Positions 33,830 through 46,779 of a stretch of DNA of 64,000 nt are shown piece by piece; positions within the stretch are counted from its first letter, which is position 1, and each line of letters opens with the position of its first letter. This stretch comes from Allolobophora icterica (taxonomy: Eukaryota; Annelida; Clitellata; Crassiclitellata; Lumbricidae). The translations under genes and the position numbers were made by a program. Below the pieces are notes generated by a model that saw only the letters and a list, made by a program, of their open reading frames with translations, was not told where the DNA came from and made no database searches. The DNA lies in contig OY744615.1 in assembly GCA_963556255.1 (NCBI GenBank), positions 20,166,815-20,230,814 of the forward strand. The letters run 5' to 3'.

Positions 33830-36740
33830 CAAATCAAATCAAATCAAAAACCATTTTTAGTTGAGAAACCAATCCCATGAACATTTGTAATAAGTAGTCA
33901 ATGTACAAAGTGATGATCCCTCAGAAAGGGTAAACCAGAAAGGGATAGATCCCGCTGGCCCGCTGGCTCTGGATAACCCATACAACACAAAGTAAATGCA
34001 GATGGCATTCAAAAACATGAGAAGTAATCACTGCCACAGTAATGAGCTGTGGCCACAAACACCAAACATATAAGAAGAAAAACAGACAAAAACCGGAAAA
34101 TAAACCAGAAAAATAAACCAAAATATACCATGTGCAAGCAGAACACTTTTAAGCCGATAAAAGTAATTTTTTTAGCGATTTCTTAAATAAACCAATGCTC
34201 GGTACGTTGGATAAGTCATGAGGTAGCTTATTCCACAGTGAGGGGCCTAGGCATTTTATTGTGAACTGCTTAGTTTTAAGGTGAGCTAGTTCACTCCAAT
34301 ATGTGTGGGAGTATCTAGTGAAATGGTCATGGATAGAAGTACCCGTACTAAAATAATTGGCAAAAGCAGTTTGCAGTAAACCTGAATGAAAATGGTACAT
34401 GAAAATACATACTTGAAATTTATTGATGCCATATAGAGGCAGCAATTCATGTAATATAAAAAGAGAACGTACTCCAGTGCATATGACAGACAATACGAAG
34501 AGCACGTTTTTGTATGGTAAGCAGTGGCTTCAATCGTGATAGGTAGTTGGATCCCCATGCTATGTTACAATAGGAAAGATACGGGGATATAAAAGTGTGG
34601 TAAAGATTAATAAGTACCGGTTTGGTCAGGCAATGCTTAATCCTGAGGAGTACCCCAATTTTTTTCGCCAGTGCTTTCTTTCTAGCAAAAAAGGTTCCAG
34701 AACGGAACAATTATGGACGGGCTAAAATCCCGAGAAAAACGTGATTGGGGTTGGAAGGGGTCTCAATAAACACTGAAAACAGTTCAAAACACTGAAATTA
34801 AATTAAAATAACTAAATTATTGTTTTGATTATTAAAATAAATAAATTATTTTTTAGTAGCTGAAAAAAGGTGCCGGAACGCCGTTCCGGCTGAAAAAAGC
34901 ACTGTTTTTCGCAATTTTTTTAAAAATAACTGTTATGTGGTCCCTCCAGGTGAGATGTTTATCAGTAACGTTGCTTGATTCACAGACGTATTAGGTTTGA
35001 ATAGAGCTTTTCCAAGAGATATGTTCCTGACTACTATACAGGGCACTAGATTAGATTAGATAATATTAGATGAGAAATGCTGATGTTTGAATTGGGGTCA
35101 TAACCCCAAGGAACTTAGACGAACAGACCTGAGTTATGGGCATACCATTAATCTGCAGTGTCAGGGGATGGGAGGGTGTTTTATGGAGTGAAATAGGATA
35201 AAATTAGTCTTATCAAGATTAAGTTAAGTCTATTGGCCAGGAACCAATCAGCTATTAACGATAACTCTCTATTAGCAATATCAGTTACACAATTTAAAGA
35301 GCTGTGTGACAAAAATACATTTGTATCGTCAGCGAATAATATGAATTTGAGAATAGATGAGGTCATCGACAAGTCATTAATGTATAGCAGGAAAAGTAGA
35401 GGGCCAAGTGTATTGATCCTTGAGGAACCCCACAGGTAATGTCCAGAACTTGGGAATTTATACCCTTATAATGGACATATTGTGTTCTTTTACTAAGATA
35501 ATCCATAAACCAGGATATGCTTATCCCTCAAAGGCCATAGTGTTCAAGTTTACTTATTAATATACTATGACTGTCAAAGGTCTTATAGATGTCAAAGAAG
35601 ATGCCCAAGGAATAGTTGTTGTGGTCCATTGCTTCTACAATGTTGGATTGCATATCGAGTAAAGCCATATACATAGAGAGACCATGTTGAAATCCATATT
35701 AGGTTGGAGACAATAAGCTAAATTTATCAAGGAAGTTAGTGACTCTATTGGTCATCAGTTTTTCAATTATTTTCGAGAAGGCAGAATAGATATTGGTCAA
35801 TAATTGTTTAATTTATTTTTTTCACCAGACTTATAGATGGGAATGATTTTGGCAATTTTAAGATTTGTCCAGAGGAGAATGAAGAATTTATTATACAAGT
35901 GAGAGGGGCAGCGATAACTGTTATGGATAATTTAGCTATCGCGGGACTAATGTCATCCAGACCCCTAGAACCCGAAGATTTCAATACTTTGGTAACATCG
36001 ACAACCTCGAGTTCAGTGGTAGGAAGTATGCCAAAGGAACACCCGGGTGAAGTGGGCATAAATGCATCAAAGGAGGTAAGTGTTCTGGGGATTTTAGCTG
36101 CTACGGTAGAGCCAACTGTGGTAAAGTAACTATCAAAAGCATCAGCAATCTCACCAGGGTCCTGACATTTTTCCTTCCCAATAAGGAACGATTCCGGGAA
36201 GTGGGAGTCTATACTAGATGCTAGAATTTGTTTAATGATTTTCCATGTTTGGTTGAGATTATTTTCACACAATAAGAAACGTTCAGCATAGAAATTGGCT
36301 TCACTCTCCTTTCTAACTTGTTTAAACTTTTTACGGTATTGGGTGAAGAGGCATTTGTTCGAATCAGTGGGGTTCCTCAGGTATTTTTTATATAAGCGGG
36401 ATTTTCTTTTACATGAAGTTAAGAGAGCTTTTGTCATCCATGGCTGTTTAAACTTGTGGTGGCCCTTGTTTGTGGTTGGAGTAAGGGGAAAAGCAGTCGT
36501 ACAGATGTTTATAAGTAGTAATAAAAGCATGGTAGGCCTTATCCTGCCATCACTAGAGGACAGATTTTCGACAAAAGTCCAATCAGTTTCTAGGAGAGAA
36601 TTGCAAAAGGTATTTTTGGCCGAGGAGGTAAAGTTACATTGTAATGACAGAGTTGGAGAGGAGTATACGAGAGGTTGTAAGTCAGCAAACAGTAAAATGG
36701 GTAAGTGATCAGATATATCATTAATTATGCACAACAGAAG
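33830..36740 (-). mobile_element. decayed non-LTR retrotransposon, 5'-truncated
   Basis: On the minus strand the 308-codon frame 36734-35808 starts in the endonuclease end (ISDHLPIL). It continues with FKQPWMTKALLTSCKRKSRL and SGSRGLDDISPAIAKLS. A later frame has FILFADDTNVFLSHSS (motif C, 35181-35372). The C-terminal part reads INLYHTFISPYLSYCNIAWG (34447-34710) and SLWNKLPHDLSNV, ending LLLSA at 34149. The 3' tail is (GATTT)-like repeats near 33835-33850. Frameshifts separate the frames. A hAT-type MITE interrupts it at 34669-34904, and when that is ignored the frame runs straight across. Confidence 0.92.
34669..34904. mobile_element. hAT-type MITE within the LINE
   Basis: The ends CAGTGCTTTCTTTC and GAAAAAAGCACTG are inverted. 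A perfect 8-bp duplication TTTTTCGC flanks it at 34661-34668 and 34905-34912. Near the right end GCCGGAACG-CCGTTCCGGC is a local palindrome. Removing one duplication copy and the element restores a continuous LINE frame. Confidence 0.95.
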
Positions 36741-36983
36741 AGTACAAAAGGTTTTACACAGATAGCTCTCGTCATTTCATTTAACTTCTGCAGTTTTAAA
36801 ATCAATCTGAAAAGACAAAAACTTTCTAAAGAAAGTAAGTAGGTAGCCTTTATTTACATCTGACAAGCACACGTGCATTACACTGTGTACAAGAGTTACA
36901 TACATTCCTTCAATAAGCTATAACAAGAGCACAATGTAACATTATTGCCAGCGAATTTGAATTCAATGTTCACTCAGCATGTG
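36741..36983. other. spacer with a retroposon tail
   Basis: At 36825-36900 an AAAGTAAGTAGG motif is followed by gcctttatttacatctgac, which resembles the sequence near 3203 and other TTAC-tailed retroposon ends on the minus strand. No gene is visible. Confidence 0.5.
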
Positions 36984-37175
36984 CAGTGGCAGCGCCAGGC
37001 AAATTTTGTAACCAGGGCATAGCCAAGGCAGTCATACAAGTAACCAGTGCAGTGGGCGATTTATGCCCAGAAGAAATCATGGGCAGGACAAAAATTCTGG
37101 GAGGGCAACGACCAGGGCAAGAGCTTTTTTACCAGGGCATTTGCCCTGGCTCGCCCTGGTGTAGCGCCGCCCCTG
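36984..37175. mobile_element. hAT-type MITE with CAGTGGCAGCGCC end
   Basis: The ends CAGTGGCAGCGCCAGG and GTAGCGCCGCCCCTG are inverted. It is flanked by a perfect 8-bp AGCATGTG (36976-36983, 37176-37183). The interior has several ccagggca words. No coding capacity. Confidence 0.95.
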
Positions 37176-39069
37176 AGCATGTGATTATTTGTTGAGATTG
37201 CTCTCCTTTGCAGCCTGATCATCCCATCAACAGTGTACTACTCACTGTATACCAAATTACTCTAAAAAAATTATCAACCACCTTAATTTCCAAGACCATT
37301 ATGTATGCGATAGCAAATGCAAATAGAGCTCATTTATTTCCACCATTTTTTAAAAGGTCCAAGTACATCACTAAAGCTAATTTTAAAACAATGATTCAGA
37401 AAGTATTTTTTTGATAAAGGCATTTCTTCACTTACTCTGGGACTTGGAGAAAGGCAGTCAGATATTCACTGAGACACAGGACCGGAACTTGGAATGTAGG
37501 AGTAACATAATTGCTGAAACAAAGGACAACAAAGGAATGTAATTAAAATGTGTTTCAGAGGGACAGATGCTTGCTCTGTCTTTAAAAACTTTATAAGGTA
37601 TTTAGGAAGTCTGGTGCAAAAATTCCTTTTCACAATTGCATTGGAATAGCAATTTTTATGCAATGCTAATCATGAATATTTTACATTCTCTTTAACTTAC
37701 TTAAAATGTCTATTTTTAGTGGGATCTTTGATCCATTCTTGGCCCCTCGTGTAGCCAGTACATGTTAATTAATTTCGTTTATTTTCTTCTTGCTTATGTT
37801 CTAATGGTTGCAGAAATAAAATGAATAGATTTGAAGGATCTCATAATCCATTTGAATTATACTGCATTTAATATGCTCCACCATCTAATGACCAAGCATC
37901 AGTCAAAGGCACTGAGCAATTGTACGCAAATGACTTGCTCGAGGTCCATACGCAGTAACTGCCTCTTAAAGGACACCTGAACTCTGTGCTTCACAGGTGA
38001 GCGCCTATGTGAGCTTATGGCTGTCAGGGCCCATGACGTTGACTTTACAGATGAAAGCTTGGACATCTACTAGTGACAAACACAAAATTAAAGATGACTA
38101 AATAGTGTCTGAGAAAAGCGATTGAAAGGTGTCACGTCTAGTATTGTCGTATGCAGTGTTCAATTTAATCTTTCAACGACAGAGGCATTAACAGCTACTG
38201 GAAAACAATAGAGGTCGTTCTTAAAGACATCTTACTGCTGCCGTGACCATTGTACCTTACATCATAATTTCATATTTTCACTTAGTCTCAAGACATTAGT
38301 ACAGTCCATGGATAGCTGAGCGATTACACTGAGGGGCTTTAAGAGGCATGAAAATGAGTGCGTTTACTTCGATGTTGAGATTGAGAATAGAAAAACATAC
38401 ATTGTAATCACAGTTGCAATGATTGTCACAGAAATGGCTTCTGACAGCAGCAGGAAGGCGATAACTCGTGCCCTGGCAAAAACATCAAACAATATTTCTT
38501 CAAAATGACAGCAACTTAGGCCATATTCATGGCAAAATAAAACTGTAAGCAAATATTAGAATGGCAATACCAATATTAAATTTGTAACACTCATCTTTGG
38601 AATTCGCTGAGAGTTGAGGGAACTTTCTCTTTTACAAAACTCATTTATTGAACAGCTGAAAGTTTATCATCTCCAACTATCGTAGATTCTGAGGTGCATT
38701 CTTAAATTAGAATATGATTATCATATTCGTAATCGTAAAGTCCAAATTTTCGAAAGCACCACCCTGAAGCTAAGCACAGAGCACTGGCTTTTCACGAGTG
38801 CTGAAAATGCAATAATTAAGAATAATGCTTACCAGCAGTTAATCTTTTCCAACTGGTAACCATGATGATGAAATTTTGATACTATGTAAGATGTGGCGCA
38901 CTGTGTATAATGACAGATAAAAGAAACTACCAGTGCCCCATTTAAACACCTGTAGAAACACACACAGCAAAAAATTTCATAATCAGAATCACACATCACT
39001 TATAAAATCCTTTAAAAATTAGAACCAGTTACACAAAATTTGATGCATTATTGATTATAAAACGTATAA
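37176..39069. other. no firm gene; one weak exon candidate
   Basis: No supported repeat ends. On the minus strand 38364-38472 has a good acceptor (tttgatgtttttgccag) and an open frame, RVIAFLLLSEAISVTIIATV, which would be a transmembrane segment ending at a stop. A second frame is open as well, so the call stays uncertain. Confidence 0.3.
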
Positions 39070-39370
39070 AACCTCACCTCTTGCTATCTCTCCACAGGTT
39101 TTCAATTCAAACCTGAAAGCACTGCTCTTTCACAAATCCTATCCCGATTCCTCCTCTTCCCCTTACTTCTATTGCCGTTTCAACCCCAAACACTGTCTGA
39201 CTGTCCACCTTGACCCCTTTGAATGTTGACATGAATATGATTTCACCCACCCACCGCCGCCTACTGATTGTGAATTGATTGAGCGCCTGCGAATAAGCTG
39301 GTTCCCGCGACATCGCTTTGTGGGTGCTGTAGAAATTTTAAGATTACAATTACGATATAAAAATAAATTG
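39070..39370 (+). mobile_element. LINE 3' end with ATTACAATTACGAT tail
   Basis: The plus strand reads FNSNLKALLFHKSYPDSSSS, matching the LINE C-terminal pattern F(K/N)xxLKTxLFxKxYxxS. A 3' UTR with gtgggtgctgtagaa and a TTACAATTACGATA tail follows. The same sequence is inverted at 46780-47110. Confidence 0.75.
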
Positions 39371-41189
39371 ACTTCTCTTATGTACATATGTGAAAAGCAT
39401 TATTATGTTGCCAAATTTGATATAAAAGTAATCCAAATCACACCTGGAAAACTATAAAATCAGTAATAAATCATAACGAAACCAATAACATCATATGATC
39501 AATGAACTAATCTATGTCCCTCTAACCCCTGCGAATTCCTTCAATAAGTATGTTACACAGATACCAAGTAAAACATCTCTGGTGAAACGATTTGAAGGAA
39601 GAAATCACTATATATTAAGAGACCGATTTTACACTTCGGTATATGTTGCACAGCCGAATAAACAGGCTACCTGAACTGGCGGTACAGCCAGACCAACAGT
39701 AAGACATTTCCCAAGGAACTTCTCCAAACGAAAGGACTGTCATTCTCGTTCACTCTTATACAGTGGTCAGAGGCCAAGATTACCAGTAAAATTCTGTGTG
39801 GTGTGCTTATATGGCGCTTTATAGCAGAGTACAGCAAGCTACACAAGTACCATAGTTGGAGAGTGTATTGAAACCTTCCATATGTTTGCGGACTAGTTGT
39901 GCCATGACTTATTTGGAACATAATGCCATTAGCAAGTCCTGATGTTGCACTGCAGGTCTGGTACAGATAGCACAAGGATAAATGGATTTTTACAGTTTCA
40001 TTGAAGTTATACTCAATGAGAAAAGCAGAATGCAAAAGGAAAAGTTCATTTATACGTACATTTTGCACATGAAGAAACATTGCACATTGAATTCAATCAG
40101 AAAAGTCCGAATTTCCCAGGTCAAGCTTCGCTGTGCCAATAAAAAAAAACCATTGTTAGTTGTGTTACACAAAATTTCTACTTTCGGAAGCATGTGAATC
40201 GCTGTCTTTGGATCAAAATCACAATTTCTAGATTTCCAAGGAACAGGTTATTTACAGTCAGTCCGGCAAATGAATCGGTAGGTGGTTAGCTCGTAAAATC
40301 AGCTTCATTTCTAACTGAATATGTAAGGTCGGGTCATACAGGTTTGAGATAGGCTCATCTAAAATTGTGCATACCCTAGATATGTTTAATCGAAATTGCT
40401 ATATAATTAATATTAAAGTCAATTTGTAAAGTACATCGTAATGCAAAAATTGACGAACAGAAGAGTCTTTAGCCAAGCTTTTCATCAATTCTCAATGGTG
40501 CTACAATATACATGTCTACGTCTCTTCAATAAGCTGTTTACAGTCCCTATGCACTACCGAACAAACAATTATGCACAACAGACCAGAGGAAAAAAATGTA
40601 TTAAGAAAATAAACTCTTACGTTTGTTGATGACCACATAGTTAGCTGACACATTGCTCCGACAATTGATATTTGTAGCCAGAAATGAACTGCGGTTTGAA
40701 AACTGTAATAAAAACTTTCTAATATAAAAATCAAATAAAAAAGTCAATAAAAATCGTTTATTCGGCAGCCAAATTCACAAGAAAGAACTAATCGAACAAT
40801 TCAAACAATAGTTTGAATCAATATACATTGCAATTTGGCTACTACTCATGGGTTCCAAAAGGGGTCGTTGACTCCACTACTATGGCCACTTGGGCAGCAT
40901 TACAAAATATTATTATTGAGAAGCAGCCAAACTTGTAGGTTTATTTAACTAAGCTAGAGAGGTAATCAAATGAGCTTAGACACCTGAGTTAAATTGAGTT
41001 AAGGAGAAAATTAAACTTAACTAATGACTCGACATCGCAGCAGGACAATTGGGTTTTTAAGATGGCCTCAACAATCAGCTAGTATAGCAAAACTAGATCT
41101 AGCAAAGCTTACACCATTATTACATATCTCAGAAACCTTTTAGTTGTTGAAAGGCACTATGTAGCGTGAAATCTAGAAATCAACATCAA
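39371..41189. other. no firm gene
   Basis: I found no element ends. A minus-strand piece at 40621-40702 has a textbook acceptor (tttttattacag) and donor (AAC then gtaaga) with two open frames, but no partner exons are secure. A large minus frame at 39667-40080 has no recognisable domain. Confidence 0.35.
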
Positions 41190-41342
41190 GTGAATCTTTG
41201 ATTCCAATTCAAACATCAGCATTTCTCATCTAATATTATCTCATCTAATCTAGTGCCCTGTATAGTAGTCAGGAACATATCTCTTGGAAAAGCTCTATTC
41301 AAACCTAATACGTCTGTGAATCAAGCAACGTTACTGGTAGAC
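41190..41342 (+). mobile_element. LINE fragment, inverted relative to 34960-35095
   Basis: Its sequence from cagcatttctcatctaat through caagcaacgttactggta is the reverse complement of about 34960-35095 in the decayed minus-strand LINE, almost base for base. It is a short piece of the same family. Confidence 0.85.
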
Positions 41343-42105
41343 TGAAAAGAGAAGTCCTACGTTCAAGCAGAAATGGGTAAAGAATTCCAAAGTCTACGAC
41401 TAGTTATCGAGATTTCTCGACAGCACAATATTCATCTGAATACCGTTATGCATATTTTGAAATCTCACCTTGCTTCAAGTTTGCATGACAGAGAGATAGC
41501 ACGATCCACACTACTCTAAAAATTGATAAAATAAATACAGCATTAACCTATTAGTGCCCGATTTTAAAAAAATGATTCATTCAGTTCAGTTTGTTGTAGG
41601 CTATATACAGAATAAATATTACGAAAATTAATATTTTCATCCTTTGTGGCATAATATGTGAATTTGAGCTACTTTTATATGCATCCCATTTTACGGACAC
41701 TAGGAACGAGATGGTGGCTTAACTAAAACGAGCATGCGGTAACAACCACAACTTGCATTCTTCCATCTAACAAAATGTAAATCAGCTTAATTAAAACAAG
41801 AATGTCATCAACCACAAATATGCACAACAAGCAGTCAACAATGAATAGGGATAATAAGTAAAAATAAAGAAAAACTTCACAAATTGCTCCACTAGTCGAT
41901 GAGTATAATACTGGTAGTTTGTCCACCTAAAGTTCTCAAACTAGACAGTTAGTAACCCATACTGCAAAAACTTGCATTTTAATAGCCCAAGAGAATAATA
42001 TAATATTAATGGTAAAAATAGTAATGCAACTTGCAATAGCAGAGCATAATATTACAGAAAACAATTGCCGACTGTCTCCTTACAGAACAAACATGCCACC
42101 AAGAG
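41343..42105. other. no gene recognised
   Basis: A/T-rich sequence without supported features. Confidence 0.45.
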
Positions 42106-42113
42106 GAATTATC

Positions 42114-43328
42114 CAGAGTTATATGGTCTCGAGACTCAGTCTCGGTCTCGAGACGTCTCGAGATAGGTTTTTTAATGTCTCAGTCTCGTCTTAGTCTCGG
42201 GAACCCATTGTCTCGTCTCGGTCTCGAAGCAATTTCTCGAATTTTTAGAAACTGTCTTGAAGCGAAAGTCTTTTTCTGTCTCGAACAAGCGGTCTCTATA
42301 AGTCTCGCGACCAATGTCTTTAATTCTAGCGCTATAAAAATGTCCTAGGTCGATATGAACAGATAACTCGGAAGTCGGATGTGCCAATCAAACCGGAAGT
42401 TCTGAAAAACGGTCTTTCTAAAAAGTCTGGGACCACGTGAAATCGGCTTTTGGAAAGAGCATTTTGTAATTCATTTCGAGTTAGATAGAAAGTGCAAGAA
42501 AATGTCTCATACAGAACCTGAAGTAGTCAAGTACGCAATGTGGTCATGGACAAAGAAAAGAAATGGCGTGCCGTTTATCGCTGGCGTAAAGTCACCATAA
42601 AGGGAACGATGGGAACAACATCGAGTTTATGCTTGAGGATCTTGTATTCATAAATGTAATGGTATTTAAGAATAGGGGGGAAACTGATGCCTAAATTTTT
42701 ATCGCAGTAAATGCGACGACTGAGTGCCTGTGTTTATAAACAATATGGCCACCACTGACTTCGCTCCAATAGAGCACTGCTAGCTACCATCCTTGTTTCA
42801 TAGTGCATTCGCTAAATAAGTAAGTAACACTCACTTTAATTTCCTCGAAAATTATAATATATACAAACATCCTAAGAAATAGTTATTTCTTAAAATTACA
42901 TATATATATATATCTATATATATATGATTGTTCTTATGATCCTTAGATATATATTTACAAACGGTTAAAGAGTTCATTTCGTCTTGCTTTTAACATAAGT
43001 TCGTGTTCGTTACTTACTTAGCGAATAATTGCATTATCTGATGTGGCTGGTAGGTAGCAGCGCTCTACAGGAGCGAAGTCAGTGGCGACCATATTATTTA
43101 TATACACAGGCACTCAGTCTTCGCATTTACCATACTGTAGCAAATGCCAAAAATGTCTTGTACTGTCTTGCACCTCGTGTCTTGGTCTCGGTCTCGGTCT
43201 CGGCACCTCATTGTCTTGGTCTCGACTCGGTCTCGGCACCTCATTGTCTTGGTCTCGTCTCGGTCTTGGAACTCGACTGTCTCGGTCTCGTCTCGGTCTC
43301 GAAGTTTACGGTCTTGCATACAACACTG
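42114..43328. mobile_element. 1.2-kb non-autonomous hAT element with GTCTCG arrays and an inner foldback
   Basis: The ends CAGAGTTATATG and CATACAACACTG are inverted (10 of 12). A perfect 8-bp duplication GAATTATC lies at 42106-42113 and 43329-43336. Clusters of GTCTCGGTCTCG-type repeats lie just inside both ends (42120-42310 and 43165-43310). A pair of roughly 125-bp inverted arms at 42711-42835 and 42990-43135 (gacttcgctcc, gctaaataagtaagtaac) would fold back on an A/T-rich centre with (TA)n. No transposase frame is present. Confidence 0.94.
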
Positions 43329-43773
43329 GAATTATCAAGAGTGACCCATCGAAGCAATCGGTCAGTCCTTTCACAGCTGAAGGCCTTAAGGACGTCCACC
43401 AATGCCAATTACGAACTGTTGCCACTGTGATTCTATACTCACGGTGGCCACAGACCGGTCATTCACGACAGAATCAGAAATATTCAACATTCTGGATCAC
43501 GTGCGACACACGGCTGATAGTGTTGATGGCTTAACGGCGTGATTTTGCGTCTGACTGCCTCTGCATACTGAAGCGTGCTATCAGAACTTATCAAATGCTC
43601 GCTTGCGGTCTCGCACGTGCCAGTGTTTTTTCCCCATCTCACAGTTGTCACTGCCCAATCAGCCAATATTTCACCAATTCAAGAAATCAAATAAAGACTT
43701 TGCAATAAAGTTGGCACAAATACAGTGAAAGACAAGTTAAATTATGCAAATGAACAAACAAAGGGGTCAAAAT

Positions 43774-46210
43774 TTACAACCAATTAGAATTTTGAAGTGT
43801 ACAATTAACAGTAACAAATGTAATAGCTACCAAAACTCCAAATCCAACACATTCAACAGCCAATAAGGCGCGGATCCAGTACAGCAATCGATGTAGATCG
43901 TACCGGGATTCGCCGTGTTGAACCCCACACATATTCTGGAATAGAAAAAACATTATACACTGTAAACATCCTTTGTTTCACAACTGATTTACAGCAAGAC
44001 AGGTGAAGTGCAAAGTTATGTTGGCTGTTTCAATGCAAACAACTTAGCAACACAAAATAAGACCAAAAAGATAAACTACTGAGGAATTTAATGTGGTTAA
44101 ATGTCGAATGTAACATCATATCTCCTCTACTTTAACAATCTTTCGCTACACATCAATACACAAACACATGAGCCGAAAGGTAGTCGGAAACACAGTGAAC
44201 CATTGTCTGCTGAAATATACGAACAGGTACACATCCACACATACATTTTACTTACTCTTGCAGAAAATTTATAATATTCACAGGTGTGCATGAGGCTTCT
44301 AGAACTAAGAAAACACTTTGATGCATATATATATATATTTGTTTATATATGCAGATGCATACATAACCATACATACATAGAAACATATACACCTACTTGA
44401 ATTCATCCATGCATACATACATACACATTCAGTTACATGTATACACACACAAATACAAACACATTCGTGCAAACATACATACAATGGACAGCTATGAGAT
44501 ATTGCACTAAAGAAAACGACAAGACGAATATTATGAATACATAATTGAGAAGTACCACAAGCTTCAGAATGATGAGCACAATGAACTGGATCGTAAATAG
44601 AACCGTGACATCATGAAATGTTGGTGAGTAGAGCGGGTCGGCAGGATACAGCCAAATCTGAACTGAAAAATGAAAAAATTTGCAACTGAAATTGCAGCAT
44701 ACCTATTACGAGGGACCCACTTGATGCCATCCAAACCCACACCTTTCTTACCAGCTATTTCAAAATATTCACTCGTTTCTTTCTGACAGGTGGCCTCTAT
44801 AGTATATCTGATTCAAATGTCACTGTCATGATAACTAAATTGAGAAAACTTGGCAGTGGATTAATCTTAATTTTGGATGCCCTTTGGCATTATTTAACAC
44901 AATGGAATTAGCTTAGCACAATGAAAATGACTGACTGATTGTTTCATTGCTTGATTAAATATGTAGACGCAAAATAAAAAGGAAGGTATGAAAGACATTG
45001 TAGAAAGATTATGAACACTTATCACTTGCACTGAATGACTGTCATTCAATGACAGATAAATTGCCTGATTGTTTAGTTTACTGAACAGAAATAATACGAA
45101 ATGGTAGGTCACAAAAGATAAGAGGGATGAAAAACACTAAAATCCTTACTTTTATTCCACAGGGCCTTGATCATCCAACTCAACGACAGCAGGCCACTCC
45201 ATGCCTCCTACAAGGTTAAAATAAATTCATTTTGTGCATAATAAGCAATACAAATGTAAATGTACACGATCTTATAGCGACCGTATGGCCTCGACCCTGT
45301 TCATTTTTCAATGAATTGATCGGGTGAGATCCTTCGCCACCGCTAGGTTGTTTCACCACTGCTGCCGGTATGAATGGGCGCCAGGGCCAGATTCACATTT
45401 TGTAGGCCTGGTTCCAAAATTGTGTAGTAGGCCCCTATAATATATGTTCAATCACTGGCGGCGATCTTTGGCAGGTGGGTGGGGGGAGCATGAACACTTG
45501 AACCGATCTGGTCAAAATAAGCGGTGAACAATTTTTTCGCGCTCATGCGCCAAAACATTTCTTGACCTGTTTTGGTGTTTCTTCAAAAATGTCGAGAGGA
45601 CAACTCTATAGTGTGCCCCCCAATCTTAAAGGTGGGGTCTTGTCCACTCGACCCCAAGATCGCCGCCCATGTGTTCAAGCAATAAGTGGGGCCATGCCCG
45701 GCCATCCATATAATTTTTATTACGTACGCATGGAGGGGAAAGGGGGTAACAGAGCTCAGCTAATTCAATTGGTGTGATGAAAAGCATAACATTGATGGCT
45801 TCCCTTGAGTCAACTCTAAATGCTACCCTTTGAAAAACGGGCAAAACATCCTTATTTTCGCTATTCTTTTTTGCATTGCTCACTAAAACTCTTTTTTCGA
45901 GAAACTATTAATTGTAAGGTTTTATGGTACCTATATGAGGCTATGATGTGTTAAAGAAATTTTAACGCTTGAATTTGAAGAAAACGAAATTTGAGTGCGA
46001 GTCAAAATTCGCAGTTTTTGGCTTGTTGCTCGTAAATTAACGTCGTTTTAGGATCGCGGGTCACATAATGACTGAGGATGCGACTTAAAAACTAGAAATA
46101 ATGAAATCTTTCAGTACCTTTACAAGTCCAATGATGTCATACAAAGCGTGCGCAGCCAGTGCCACTGTTGCCACTCCTAGAAAAGCTACGACTTTTACCA
46201 GCAAAGGCAT
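43774..46210 (-). CDS. tentative four-exon small membrane protein
   Basis: A consistent minus-strand model is exon 1 46118-46210, exon 2 45150-45207, exon 3 44556-44662 and exon 4 43774-43935, with phases 0, 1, 0 and about 139 residues. Exon 1 opens MPLLVKVVAFLGVATVALAA, a hydrophobic stretch. Exon 2 gives a short amphipathic piece. Exon 3 gives LYSPTFHDVTVLFTIQFIVL. Exon 4 gives LLYWIRALLAVECVGFGVLV and ends at TAA. Three membrane spans are likely. Donors of exons 1 and 2 (gtactg, gtaagg) and the acceptors are good, but the exon 3 donor (gtactt) is weak. The order of a YxSP...TV span and a GFGVL span faintly recalls TMEM258-type proteins; this is speculation. A hAT-type MITE sits in intron 1. 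No poly(A) signal was seen. Confidence 0.4.
45453..45671. mobile_element. hAT-type MITE (GGCGATCTT family) in intron 1 of the tentative gene
   Basis: The ends CACTGGCGGCGATCTTTGG and CCAAGATCGCCGCCCATG are inverted. TGTTCAAT (45445-45452) and TGTTCAAG (45672-45679) form a 7/8 target duplication. Its interior matches the nested element at 11347-11562. Confidence 0.92.
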
Positions 46211-46480
46211 AGTGCTTTTATTTGACCGGCGTAATACTTTTTTATATCAATTAAATTTTATTTAGTCCGTTTATGTTTCTTACGTCCACCTTTCCAGACA
46301 GTTGCTTCCGTTGTCATGCGTCAACAGCTCTGGGCGCGAAGTAAATCCTCTAAATGGTATTACTGCTAATCGCCGGATCCGCGAAACTCACCTCACTGCA
46401 CAGCTGCCTAGGTATAGGCTTATAATAAATATCTTAAGAGACGATGATCAAACAATATAGGCCCTAATAACCGATGTTAC

Positions 46481-46642
<162 letters not shown>

Positions 46643-46779
46643 TTAATTGTTATCACTACAACAATTGTTTTATATACCGTGATTTTTCACGGGTTACAGC
46701 TAGTGTATTATATAAGAACAGATAATTTTTAACAGATACTGCACATTGTCAAAGTACTTAAGCTTAACGTTCCTTCCTC

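Noticed and set aside
39667..40080. 137-codon minus-strand gene
   Set aside because: No domain, no splice context or conserved pattern; residue composition looks like translated A/T-rich spacer.
45375..45452. CAGGGCCAGATTCACATTT as the left end of another hAT-type element
   Set aside because: The start looks right, but I could not find a matching right end or an 8-bp duplication.
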